From Pseudomonas libanensis (GTDB taxonomy: Bacteria > Pseudomonadota > Gammaproteobacteria > Pseudomonadales > Pseudomonadaceae), in the NCBI RefSeq assembly GCF_001439685.1, contig NZ_JYLH01000023.1, positions 1 to 64,000 on the forward strand: a DNA stretch of 64,000 nucleotides, written 5' to 3'. Made by a program: the position numbers and the translations under genes. Below, piece by piece: positions 1 through 7,687 of the stretch. The stretch's first letter is position 1; each line of letters starts with the position of its first letter. The notes beneath the pieces are model-generated. The model had not been told where the DNA came from and searched no databases. It saw nothing but the letters and a program-made list of their open reading frames with translations.

Positions 1-624
1 TTGGGTGTCCTCGCTGACGGGCTTGGGCTGGTCACCTTTTGGCTTGGTCTCCTCAGTCACCGGCTTGGGCAGGTCACCTTTTGGCTTGGTCTCCTCAGTC
101 ACCGGCTTGGGCAGGTCACCTTTTGGCTTGGTCTCCTCAGTCACCGGCTTGGGCAGGTCACCTTTTGGCTTGGTCTCCTCAGTCACCGGTTTAGGCAGGT
201 CACCTTTTGGCTTGGTCTCCTCAGTCACCGGCTTGGGCAGGTCACCTTTTGGCTTAATCTCCTCCCCCTTCGGCATAGGCAGACAATTAGCAGTCAGAAC
301 GTTGCCATCCACGCCCCCCATATTCAGGAAAAGCCTATTGCTGATTTTTGTTTCACCAGGCTGCAGCAAACCAGATGTGTTCGAATTCATATTCGATCCA
401 TATAGCCGTTGCAGGCTGGAGAGCCCACCTGCCGAGTGCGCAGAAAGACTCAGCAATCTGGACCCTTTCGAAAGCGATTGATCACTTCCTTGATGCGTGT
501 TGTTGGAAGTACCCACTGGCTCATTATCGCCATACCCGCCCGACGGTGCCGTGGGTGACGCCTTAGGGGCCGTATCCATTGCAGGTACATAGGAGTTCAA
601 ACCAGGTAGATTTACATTAACCAT
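1..624 (-). CDS. Repeat-rich exoprotein of the serralysin-related cluster, N-terminal part (runs off the window)
   Basis: The reading frame is open from ATG 624 to the window edge, about 208 residues. An AAGG ribosome site lies about 8-9 bases upstream of the start. The N-terminus (MVNVNLPGLN) resembles that of the gene at 3599-5647 (MQVNVSSVGF). Residues 1-120 are low in hydrophobics, with no Sec signal or membrane segment. Near residue 71 the stretch LQRLYGSNMNSNT resembles QRLYGANTNT of the neighbouring metalloprotease, the point where catalytic and C-terminal domains meet in serralysins. After residue 120 come six copies of a 14-residue acidic/basic repeat, KPKGDLPKPVTEET. By analogy with its neighbours it may end in a serralysin C-domain outside the window; that is inference. 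Confidence 0.75.
   Translation of the reverse strand, partial: MVNVNLPGLNSYVPAMDTAPKASPTAPSGGYGDNEPVGTSNNTHQGSDQSLSKGSRLLSLSAHSAGGLSSLQRLYGSNMNSNTSGLLQPGETKISNRLFLNMGGVDGNVLTANCLPMPKGEEIKPKGDLPKPVTEETKPKGDLPKPVTEETKPKGDLPKPVTEETKPKGDLPKPVTEETKPKGDLPKPVTEETKPKGDQPKPVSEDTQ
22..265 (-). repeat. Six tandem 42-bp coding repeats
   Basis: A 42-bp unit repeats in register: the GTCACCTTTTGGCTT core begins at 31, 73, 115, 157, 199 and 241. Copies are nearly identical, with single-base differences, so the array is young or homogenised. It encodes the KPKGDLPKPVTEET repeat of the gene that starts at 624. The array is probably longer beyond the window edge. Confidence 0.95.
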
Positions 625-927
625 ACATCACACCTTCTTAGTTAGTTATACAAAACAACAACTCAACGCTCCGCAAGCGCAACACTTACGAACTATTAAA
701 TCGCCAACTATCGAGCGATCGAACGCCTTTCAGCCAGCAACTAAATCAAGACTGATTCAAATAAATCGACAATACTGCTTACACTCATTCAACTAACGAA
801 TGCACAAGAATAATAAACTGCCTATAGCCAATGGTGACCGGCACATTCCAGCGCGACATTCCAAAATGTACAGAACAGCAAACACCTGCCAGAGAGGACG
901 CCTCATTTAGCTATATTCCGCTCTCTG
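625..927. other. AT-rich intergenic spacer without a gene
   Basis: About 300 bases between the metalloprotease stop and the start at 624. It is clearly more AT-rich than the flanking genes. No open frame with a ribosome site and no clear terminator was seen. It should hold the promoter of the leftward gene, but I see no convincing sigma-70 hexamer pair and no hrp-box. Confidence 0.5.
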
Positions 928-2787
928 TTACCCGTGAACTGACCCGCCCCATGCACGCGCTGTAAAAGCCCCTTGATCAGACGCGGACACCAATGTTCCT
1001 CGACGCTGATCAGCATCGGCCTTGAAGCCATATGCCGGCCTCATGGAAAACGTATTAGCTTGCGCCCCCAGTGCGCTGGTAGTGCCTATCAAGCATGAGG
1101 CTGGCGTCGGCGCACATGAAATAGGTTTCGGATCACACGAGACTGGGCGTGGCTCAGGCTTTGGCTTACATGAGTCTGGACGTGAATTGGGCTTTGGCTT
1201 TTCCGGTTCAGGCCGCGCATCCGGCTTCGGCTTTTCCGGCTCGGGCCGCGTATCCGGCTTCGGCTTTTCCGGTTCAGGCCGCGCATCCGGCTTCGGCTTT
1301 TCCGGCTCGGGCCGCGTATCCGGCTTCAGCTTTTCCGGTTCAGGATCTACCGAGGGGCTGACGCCGTGGTACACATCACCGGCATTCATCCGGCCAATAC
1401 TCTTTATCAATACATCAGCTTTACCATTTCCGGTCAGGTCCAAAGCCAAACTACCTTCTCCACTGCCCTCGTCGTAGCTCAGCACGGCTTGGCCAGGTTG
1501 GCCGGTTAGCCGCTCACCGAATAACAGAGCCTTGATATTCGCAGTTTTCAAAAGCGCAGAGACATCCAGGCGGTCCACGCCGCTCTCGAAGTCCAAAATC
1601 ACGTCAGGGTTATCCGGGGTTGAATCACTGGTGTGGTCATATACAAACGTGTCTGCCCCCCCGCCGCCTTGCAACCTGTCGGCTCCGCCTCCACCGGTCA
1701 AGCGATTGGCAACGTGGTTGCCTATCAAGGCATCGTTCCCAGCGCCCCCCACGGCGTTCTCCAGGGTAACGCCCCTGGCAATGGAGACATTGCCTTTCAA
1801 TGCCCCCACATCAGAAAACGACTCGGCATTGAGGTTGATCTTCTGGTTCTGCGAATATCCGGAGAAATCCAGCGTGTCGTTACCGCCACCGTCCCACACA
1901 CAAAAGACAGGATTGTCATTGGCCGTTTTCAAGCTCAGGGCGTCACGGTTCGTATTGGAGTTAAACCCATAGGTGGTGTCGGTACTACGGGTGTTGGTAT
2001 TGGCTCCATAAAGCCGCTGGGCGGCAGCAATGTCATCCATCATCGGTGCAGAGGGATGCAACGAATTGAAATCATGACCAGGCTGATTCCTTTCCGAGAA
2101 ATAGCTCATCACACTGCGGGCCCGGGTGTCCCCGGCGTATTCTGCGTGCGTTGCATAGGTGCCAGAACCATCGTATTTACCCGGATGCTCCAACCCGATT
2201 GCATGACCTGTTTCATGAATCAGTACTTGGCGAAAATAACCACCCTGCTTAGGGTGTGTGCCCCCATCTGCCGTGCCGATGTTAGCGAATGTATTTCTCA
2301 AGTACTTGTTAGGCAGTGATGCCACGCCGTTATTGGTTCCTGGCATATCACCAATATCAACGTGACCGTCGAGATTCTTGGCATTTTCGGTGAACGTTAC
2401 GTTGGCGACATCCTGCCAGGATTTCAATGCTTGCCTGGCCAGTTCTGCCTGCTGCGTTGTAAACCCCTTGGAAATCCGGAATGACAGGTCAATTTTCTGG
2501 TCGCCATTACGGTCATGAAATCGGAAGTCACGGCGAGTGATATGTTTGCCTGCCTGCTCAGTCGTGAATACCGTTTTCTTATTATTAAGGGTGTAGGGCG
2601 GCCTCAACTGCTCAGAACTCATGCCCCCCCGAGCAGAAAACTCCTTTTCTTGCGAAATATTAGTAGTGGGTGGTCCTGATAATTTCATACAACCTAAGTC
2701 CTCATGCAATAAACCTGAGACATCGAACTCCCGCTCCACACGAGCAACAGCACTTGTCGGCACCTCCTTAAGTTCGCACAGAGACAC
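928..2787 (-). CDS. Serralysin-family secreted zinc metalloprotease with Pro-rich C-terminal tail
   Basis: Peptidase M10B. The zinc site HETGHAIGLEHP is at residues 191-202 and the Met-turn SVMSYF at 225-230. The catalytic domain closes with QRLYGAN (257-263). A serralysin C-domain follows, residues 270-476, with RTX calcium repeats GGAGNDALI, GGGGADRLQ and GGGGADTFV at 347-382. Family members leave the cell by a type I transporter that reads the C-terminus. Here a 140-residue extension follows the C-domain: 12-residue RPEPEKPKPDAR-type repeats (483-536), a Cys-containing Pro-rich stretch, then a non-repetitive end. The first start is GTG 2787; ATG at residue 34, behind GAGGA, is a good alternative. 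No inhibitor or transporter gene is in the window. Confidence 0.88.
   Translation of the reverse strand: MSLCELKEVPTSAVARVEREFDVSGLLHEDLGCMKLSGPPTTNISQEKEFSARGGMSSEQLRPPYTLNNKKTVFTTEQAGKHITRRDFRFHDRNGDQKIDLSFRISKGFTTQQAELARQALKSWQDVANVTFTENAKNLDGHVDIGDMPGTNNGVASLPNKYLRNTFANIGTADGGTHPKQGGYFRQVLIHETGHAIGLEHPGKYDGSGTYATHAEYAGDTRARSVMSYFSERNQPGHDFNSLHPSAPMMDDIAAAQRLYGANTNTRSTDTTYGFNSNTNRDALSLKTANDNPVFCVWDGGGNDTLDFSGYSQNQKINLNAESFSDVGALKGNVSIARGVTLENAVGGAGNDALIGNHVANRLTGGGGADRLQGGGGADTFVYDHTSDSTPDNPDVILDFESGVDRLDVSALLKTANIKALLFGERLTGQPGQAVLSYDEGSGEGSLALDLTGNGKADVLIKSIGRMNAGDVYHGVSPSVDPEPEKLKPDTRPEPEKPKPDARPEPEKPKPDTRPEPEKPKPDARPEPEKPKPNSRPDSCKPKPEPRPVSCDPKPISCAPTPASCLIGTTSALGAQANTFSMRPAYGFKADADQRRGTLVSASDQGAFTARAWGGSVHG
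1180..1341 (-). repeat. Tandem 36-bp coding repeats (Pro-rich tail)
   Basis: A 36-bp unit is repeated about four and a half times and encodes RPEPEKPKPDAR. Units alternate between DTR and DAR endings, which gives a 72-bp super-period and suggests duplication of a two-unit block. The charged X-Pro pattern recalls the periplasm-spanning linker of TonB proteins. Confidence 0.9.
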
Positions 2788-3598
2788 GCTGCCCGCCAGA
2801 CACTAATTAATGCACTCCGACACACTCTAAAATCTCAAAATACTTTGGTGACAAAGGCGCAACTTTCCGAAACAACACTTGCAGTCAATACGCCACCGCA
2901 ATCACTCCAACTGACTGATTTATATGTGAAAAATAAGAACTCATACACTAGCAATCAAATTCGATTACAACCCATTACTCACAAACGGATAACACTCCAA
3001 AATGCAGCTTCGAGTCGGCACTCCAGCTCAAGCTCCCCTACCTACACCCCACTGCAACTAAACAAGAGAATACAGAGTAAGATCCGAACGAAAACAGCTA
3101 CCTCCTCCAACTAATTAAATCCACGCCTTCGCAATACCGTAAATTAATACACTGCCACAACCGATCATTCTGACAAGGCCGACTCCGAGCATATAAACAA
3201 CTGGCATAAAGACCTCATCACCAGGCTTGCACGGTTTTGATTCAGGAAATACAGACTTATATGAAACAGGCGTGCAACCGCCTGCCGTAACGCAGCAGGG
3301 CGGACAGGACAGTACTGGGTTTGGGTTGGAGTCACGCGGGAGATATGATCAAGCCATGGGGGCTCGATCAAGGTCGACGATAGAAGCGCATGCGCGATGC
3401 CGCCAAAGCAGCAGCGCACATCAGGTTGACAGGCTTGTACGCGGTACCAAGCGAGTAACCAGCCTGTCATCAAGGTGACGAGATAGCGATTTTATCGGCT
3501 TAGCAAGATATGTCGTGGCATTGCCTGAACCGAGCGTTTACTGGCATGAAGTTGACGCAAAGCGTCAACTCACGCTTTTCATCCAGCGGGCGCCCTAT
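2788..3598. other. 811-bp AT-rich spacer between the two serralysin-related genes
   Basis: No credible gene. The left 400 bases are very AT-rich; open frames there (such as 2845-3114) have biased Thr/Ser/Asn composition and no ribosome site. An inverted repeat GACAGGCT/AGCCTGTC sits at 3428-3435 and 3461-3468, inside a patch of ordinary GC content that may be debris of an inserted element. A second hairpin, GTTGACGC-AAA-GCGTCAAC (3551-3569), lies just past the stop of the right-hand gene and may end its transcript, although no T-run follows it. Confidence 0.5.
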
Positions 3599-5647
3599 TC
3601 AACCCAGGCCCAGGACATCATCAGGGCTGATCGGTCGCGTACTTTTTATAAGAAAGTCACTTCTGCCGTTGCCCGACAGGTCGATCGCCAAAAAATAACG
3701 TCCGCTGTGCATGTTGTGTTTAATGACCGTATCACCGGGTTTTCCCGTAAAGTCGGGAACGAAGTTCAGACTGACCCCCGCAGCGTTAGCCATGGTACAT
3801 AAATCAATCTTGTCCCAGCCGGTCTTGAAGTCAGTGAGCAGATCAGCTGTTGCGTAGGCAGAGTCCGCTACCGAATTGTATTTGAAGACGTTGCGCCCCC
3901 CTGCGCCTCTCAGCGTATCTGCACCTTCGCCCCCAACCAGTATGTTATCGGCCTCGTTGCCAGTCATACGGTCATTGCCGGAACCGCCGATAGCGTTTTC
4001 GATAATCGACGTTGGGCTGACGTAAACATTATTGTATTTTCCGCCGACACTTGAGTAAGTACCCGCCCCCAGGTTGATGACTTGGTTGTGCCTGAACCCG
4101 GAAAAATCGAATGTGTCATTACCTTGCCTGTCGTGAACTTCGAATTGCGGTATGTCATGGGAGGCTACAAAGGACGTACGGACATTTCCGGTGTTTGAAT
4201 TAAAGCCGTAAACGGTGTCCATCGGTAAACATTGCGTTGGCTCGGGTTCGGGACATGGCTCAGGTATCGGACACGGTTCCGGACACGGCACTGGCCTTGG
4301 CTGCGGCTGAGGGCAGGGCTCAGGTATCGGGCACGGTTCCGGACACGGCGCTGGCCTTGGCTGCGGCTGCGGGCAGGGCGCAGGTATCGGGCACGGTTCC
4401 GGACACGGCGCTGGCCTTGGCTGTGGCTCTGGACGCGGCTGCGGCCTTGGCTGGGGCTGCGATTCTGGACGCGAATCGGGCCTTGGCCGGGGTTGCGGCT
4501 CTGGATGCGGCTCGGGCCTTGGCTCAGGATGCGGCTCAGGCCTCGGTTGCGGCGCCGGACGCGGCTCGGGCCTTGGCTCAGGATGCGGCTCAGGCCTCGG
4601 TTGCGGCGCCGGACGCGGCTCGGGCCTTGGCTCAGGATACGGCTCAGGCCTCGGTTGCGGCGCCGGACGCGGCTCGGGCCTTGGCTCAGGATGCGGCTCA
4701 GGCCTCGGTTGCGGCACCGGACGCGGCTCGGGCCTTGGCTCAGGATGCGGCTCGGGCCTCGGTTGCGGCGCCGGACGCGGCTCGGGTCTTGGCTCAGGAT
4801 ACGGCTCAGGCCTCGGTTGCGGCGCCGGACGCGGCGCCGGACGCGGCCCGGGCCTCGGCTCAGGATGCGGCTCAGGCCTCGGTTGCGGCGCCGGACGCGG
4901 CCCGGGCCTTGGCTCAGGATACGGCTCAGGCCTCGGTTGCGGCGCCGGACGCGGCTCGGGCCTTGGCTCAGGATACGGCTCGGGCCTCGGTTGCGGCGCC
5001 GGACGCGGCTCGGGCCTTGGCTCAGGATACGGCTCGGGCCTCGGTTGCGGCGCCGGACGCGGCTCGGGCCTTGGCTCAGGATACGGCTCAGGCCTTGGCC
5101 ACGGCGCCGGACGCGGCTCGGGTCTTGGCTGTGGATACGGCTCAGGCCTTGGCTCAGGATACGGCTCAGGCCTCGGCCACGGCGGTGGACATGGAACGGG
5201 GCGCGGCTGCGGACAAGGTTCAGGCCTGGGCGGTGGGCACGGGTGAGGTCTGGGCTGTGGTTCCGGACACGGTTCAGGCCTCGGCCTCGGGGGTGGACAC
5301 GGATTGGGGGTGATCCATCCCCCATAACGACTCATTACCTGCCTGGATCCGTTGAAACTTTCCGCCTGCCTGTTGAAGACGCTACTTCGCAATTGAAAGC
5401 CGTTGAAAACATTCTTATTCGTACTCCTAAAGGGCTGCCTACCTACACGATAGTCCTCACTCTCCAAAGGGCTGTAGTACGGATTGAATACAGGGGTATT
5501 ACGAAGGACTGGAATATAGGCACTGTCACGGCCACTGTACATATTAGATTCATTCGTTTCACCCGGCCTGATCAGAGCAGTGAATTGTTTTGGAACACTG
5601 GAAAAGCCATCACTTCGAAACCCCACACTGGAAACGTTTACCTGCAT
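3599..5647 (-). CDS. Pro-rich repeat protein with serralysin-type C-terminal domain and no protease domain
   Basis: 682 residues in three parts. Residues 1-112 are polar and of no family I recognise. Residues 115-476 are almost wholly Pro-X repeats: about 11-12 copies of an 18-residue unit like RPEPYPEPRPEPRPAPQP, then three copies of a 20-residue Cys-Pro unit. Residues 477-682 are clearly homologous to the C-domain of the metalloprotease at 928-2787: shared YGFNSNT, GNDTFDFSG, IENAIGGSGND and LDLSGNG-type blocks, with one or two RTX turns. No HExxH motif is present. The free C-terminus (SDFLIKSTRPISPDDVLGLG) fits type I export. I infer a secreted structural or binding protein. The start ATG 5647 has a weak ribosome site. 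Confidence 0.85.
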   Translation of the reverse strand: MQVNVSSVGFRSDGFSSVPKQFTALIRPGETNESNMYSGRDSAYIPVLRNTPVFNPYYSPLESEDYRVGRQPFRSTNKNVFNGFQLRSSVFNRQAESFNGSRQVMSRYGGWITPNPCPPPRPRPEPCPEPQPRPHPCPPPRPEPCPQPRPVPCPPPWPRPEPYPEPRPEPYPQPRPEPRPAPWPRPEPYPEPRPEPRPAPQPRPEPYPEPRPEPRPAPQPRPEPYPEPRPEPRPAPQPRPEPYPEPRPGPRPAPQPRPEPHPEPRPGPRPAPRPAPQPRPEPYPEPRPEPRPAPQPRPEPHPEPRPEPRPVPQPRPEPHPEPRPEPRPAPQPRPEPYPEPRPEPRPAPQPRPEPHPEPRPEPRPAPQPRPEPHPEPRPEPHPEPQPRPRPDSRPESQPQPRPQPRPEPQPRPAPCPEPCPIPAPCPQPQPRPAPCPEPCPIPEPCPQPQPRPVPCPEPCPIPEPCPEPEPTQCLPMDTVYGFNSNTGNVRTSFVASHDIPQFEVHDRQGNDTFDFSGFRHNQVINLGAGTYSSVGGKYNNVYVSPTSIIENAIGGSGNDRMTGNEADNILVGGEGADTLRGAGGRNVFKYNSVADSAYATADLLTDFKTGWDKIDLCTMANAAGVSLNFVPDFTGKPGDTVIKHNMHSGRYFLAIDLSGNGRSDFLIKSTRPISPDDVLGLG
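4220..5305 (-). repeat. Long array of 54-bp Pro-rich coding repeats plus 60-bp repeats
   Basis: About 1.1 kb of tandem repeats inside one gene. The main part is 11-12 units of 54 bp; near the C-domain it changes to three 60-bp units encoding PAPCPEPCPIP-type peptide. One unit carries a 12-bp internal duplication (RPAPRPAP). The array keeps five other frames open over hundreds of codons, which produces long false frames on both strands. Confidence 0.95.
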
Positions 5648-6064
5648 CTTTTAACCCGCCTATTCAAGTTGAAATAATTAAAATCAATGTAGTCTGCCGA
5701 GGGCGAAATCGGCTGTGGAAATATACGAGCACGCGATCAAAGCGGCGTTAAACTCCCACAACCAAAAACACCAGACAACATCTCATCTATTTCAACTTAA
5801 AACGTCACTTCATGTACGTTAGGCCGTTTTCACAACACCACCAAAACACATTTACCCACAACTAATAAACCGCATAAAACGTGCACAACCCTTAAACTTT
5901 GCAACATATAACCCTGAAATTTCAGAATGACGCACACGGGTAAACACTCACACGACTCATTGCCCAACAAAAGTAAAATCGAACACGACTGACTTTTTAC
6001 CGCACTCGGCGATTACCATTGAATACGGCGAGATCCGAGGTCACGACCCAGTACCGCAAGCACC
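5648..6064. other. AT-rich spacer closing the serralysin-related cluster
   Basis: 417 bases with no open frame of note and low GC compared with the phn and ccm genes to the right. It should contain the promoter of the leftward gene at 3599-5647 and the end of phnN transcription. I see no clear terminator and no recognised operator. Confidence 0.5.
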
Positions 6065-6631
6065 TCATAGTGAGTGCCCGTGATCCAGGCAGCACAGCAG
6101 GCGGGCGACGGTATGTTCCAATGGGCCGGAGTTATCCAGTACAAACAAGCCCGCGCCATTACCAGCGATCAGCTCGGCAGTGAACCGCGCATTGCGCGCC
6201 AGGCGTTCTTCGATGTCCTCCAGGGATTCTCGCCCCCGTGCGATCAAGCGCTGGCGCAACACGGCCTGATCAACCGTCAGCAGCAGCACCAGCAACGTCG
6301 GATAACGCTCGCGGGTCTGCGCCAGATGGGCGCGGGAACCATTGACCAACACATCGCCGCCGGCTGTCAACCAGTCGTCGATCTCACGAGGAATTCCATA
6401 GGACAAGCCATTGGCCTGCCAGCTCAAGGCAAACGCGCCCTGGGCATCCATCGCTGCAAACTGCTCCGGACTTACCCCTTGCGCCGCTTCGCCCACTGCC
6501 TCCGCCGAGCGCGTGATCACCCGGCGTACCAGGCGGCAGCCGCGCTCGACCAAGCGCGGGCGCGCGGCATCCAGCAGGCTGTCCTTGCCCGAACCCGATG
6601 GCCCGATGAGATAGATCAACCTGCCTGCCAT
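6065..6631 (-). CDS. phnN: Ribose 1,5-bisphosphate phosphokinase PhnN
   Basis: 188 residues, the usual PhnN size. PhnN phosphorylates ribose 1,5-bisphosphate to PRPP at the end of carbon-phosphorus lyase phosphonate breakdown. The P-loop GPSGSGKDSL is at residues 9-18, and the guanylate-kinase-like fold is evident. ATG 6631 is preceded by GAGGG, and its A overlaps the TGA of the phnM remnant. The frame stays open further upstream, but that part is shadow of phnM. No other phn gene is near, so this kinase has lost its pathway context here. Confidence 0.88.
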   Translation of the reverse strand: MAGRLIYLIGPSGSGKDSLLDAARPRLVERGCRLVRRVITRSAEAVGEAAQGVSPEQFAAMDAQGAFALSWQANGLSYGIPREIDDWLTAGGDVLVNGSRAHLAQTRERYPTLLVLLLTVDQAVLRQRLIARGRESLEDIEERLARNARFTAELIAGNGAGLFVLDNSGPLEHTVARLLCCLDHGHSL

Positions 6632-6850
6632 CAGCACACCCTCTTCGTTTGTCTCCAGATTTGTTGTACCACCGGCAAGCCTTCGCGGCTCCGCCCTGTT
6701 GATCAGCCAGTACAAATGCCGCCTGCAACAGGCTGGCCGGGTAGTCACCGGAAAGTATATCCAGCAATCGTGCAACGGCCAGGCTGGCGGCGGCCACCTT
6801 ACCCGAGTGCGACTCACCGCGCACCACGTATGCGCCAGGTGCAATAAAGG
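6631..6850 (-). pseudogene. phnM: phnM remnant (truncated and internally deleted)
   Basis: PhnM is the diphosphatase acting before PhnN. One frame reads VVRGESHSGK then LLDILSGDYPASLLQAAF, which is the metal-site region of PhnM (compare VVRGGSHSGN and LLDILSSDY from memory of the family). Homology stops near 6690. After a one-base frame change the PhnM C-terminus EGLPVVQQIWRQTKRVC continues to TGA 6631-6633, which overlaps the phnN start. The 5' two-thirds are missing upstream of about 6850, and the residues between the two blocks are deleted. Confidence 0.8.
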
Positions 6851-7118
6851 ACTTTACCTACGGCCAACCGTCAGGAATGCCGCCATTATGCCGAGCGAGC
6901 TGTACGCAGGAGGCCGTGCCCCAACCAGGTTTCCATCCCTGGTCGACCGCCTGCGCACAGTTCGCCCTGTTTGACTCACCCCATCAGTGAATGAACCCTG
7001 CAATCGGGGCTGGCAGACCGCTTTTTCAGCCCACGACGATGAAATCCCCTGCGCTTTCAGGATGGCCCCACCCAATCCCGACTTCGCCGCCCGGCTGCTT
7101 GATGGCGCACAGATCTAC
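6851..7118. other. Intergenic segment between the phnM break and a REPIN
   Basis: Normal GC content, but no frame that I can assign. It probably carries unrecognised debris from the event that removed the front of phnM. Nothing transposase-like could be read. Confidence 0.4.
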
Positions 7119-7206
7119 TGTGGGAGGGGGCTTGCTCCCGATCGCGGTAAAATATTCAGCTAAGCATTGACTGACCTAACGCTATCGGGAGCAAGCCCCC
7201 TCCCGC
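7119..7206. repeat. REPIN (inverted REP pair)
   Basis: Left arm TGTGGGAGGGGGCTTGCTCC and right arm its near complement (GGGAGCAAGCCCCCTCCCGC), about 45 bases apart. This is the Pseudomonas REP doublet, mobilised in trans by RAYT transposases in other strains; no RAYT gene is in the window. Confidence 0.9.
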
Positions 7207-7247
7207 ATTTGCCCGCGGTGTTTGGCAGAATGCATTTCAAGGCCATG

Positions 7248-7275
7248 AAAAAAGGCGACCCGAGGGTCGCCTTTT
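7248..7275 (-). terminator. Rho-independent terminator of the lipoprotein/ccm transcript
   Basis: The arms AAAAGGCGACCC and GGGTCGCCTTTT form a 12-bp stem with a very short loop, and on the minus strand the stem runs into six T. It lies directly past the stop at 7277 and would end the whole ccm operon. Confidence 0.85.
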
Positions 7276-7276
7276 G

Positions 7277-7672
7277 TCATTGCGCGTACTGCTTGCTCAA
7301 CCCCGGCGGCACGCCTTGTACGTTGGTTTCTTCCCAGGGCCCGTTGGGGCTGATGGAGCGGCTCCAGCCGTTGCTCCAGCGATAGTAGGTGCGCTGACGG
7401 TAGAAGGTGTCGGGCTGGTCGTCGAGCACGTAGACCTGCATCTTGCCGTCCCAGTGGCTGGCGGCGCCTGGGGGTGGGGCGAAGGTCGGCGATTTGGTTG
7501 GCAATGGCTTCGGCGGCGGGGTCACCGGGCCAGACGGCTTGGTGCTCGGCTGGGTCGACGGGCCCGACGGTGGGATGGTCGGGCCGGTGGGGGCCGGCGG
7601 CGGGCGGTGGACCGCACAAGCGCTCAAGCCGAGTACCAGGCTGAGCAAGGTGATGCGTGCAAATGCGGTCAT
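7277..7672 (-). CDS. Small Pro-rich lipoprotein at the end of the ccm operon
   Basis: 131 residues. A signal peptide ends in the lipobox LSAC with Cys19. A Pro/Thr/Ser-rich linker (20-70) follows, then a C-terminal region with WDGKMQVYVLDD and many aromatic residues. I do not recognise a named family; similar lipoproteins occur beside ccmI in Pseudomonas, as far as I recall. The start lies 15 bases past the ccmI stop and a strong terminator follows the gene, so it is probably co-transcribed with ccm. A role in cytochrome assembly is only suggested by position. Confidence 0.8.
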   Translation of the reverse strand: MTAFARITLLSLVLGLSACAVHRPPPAPTGPTIPPSGPSTQPSTKPSGPVTPPPKPLPTKSPTFAPPPGAASHWDGKMQVYVLDDQPDTFYRQRTYYRWSNGWSRSISPNGPWEETNVQGVPPGLSKQYAQ

Positions 7673-7687
7673 GGCGTTTCCCTCGAG

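Noticed and set aside
1..481. Plus-strand open frames over the left edge
   Set aside because: They mirror the 42-bp coding repeat of the minus-strand gene and lack starts or homology.
2845..3114. 89-codon plus-strand frame in the AT-rich spacer
   Set aside because: Start is GTG without a ribosome site and the composition is Thr/Ser/Asn-biased as expected from AT-rich DNA.
3165..3473. 102-codon minus-strand frame
   Set aside because: No family features, no ribosome site; partly overlaps an inverted repeat. Possible element debris only.
625..3598. hrp-box promoters for the serralysin-related genes
   Set aside because: No GGAACC with a CCAC partner at 15-16 bases was found upstream of any of the three starts.
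4165..5677. Long open frames on both strands across the Pro-rich array (4165-5325 minus; 4232-5677 and 4237-5313 plus)
   Set aside because: They are by-products of a tandem repeat with unit length divisible by three; no ribosome site, and composition (Arg/Leu or Ala/Gln runs) is artefactual.
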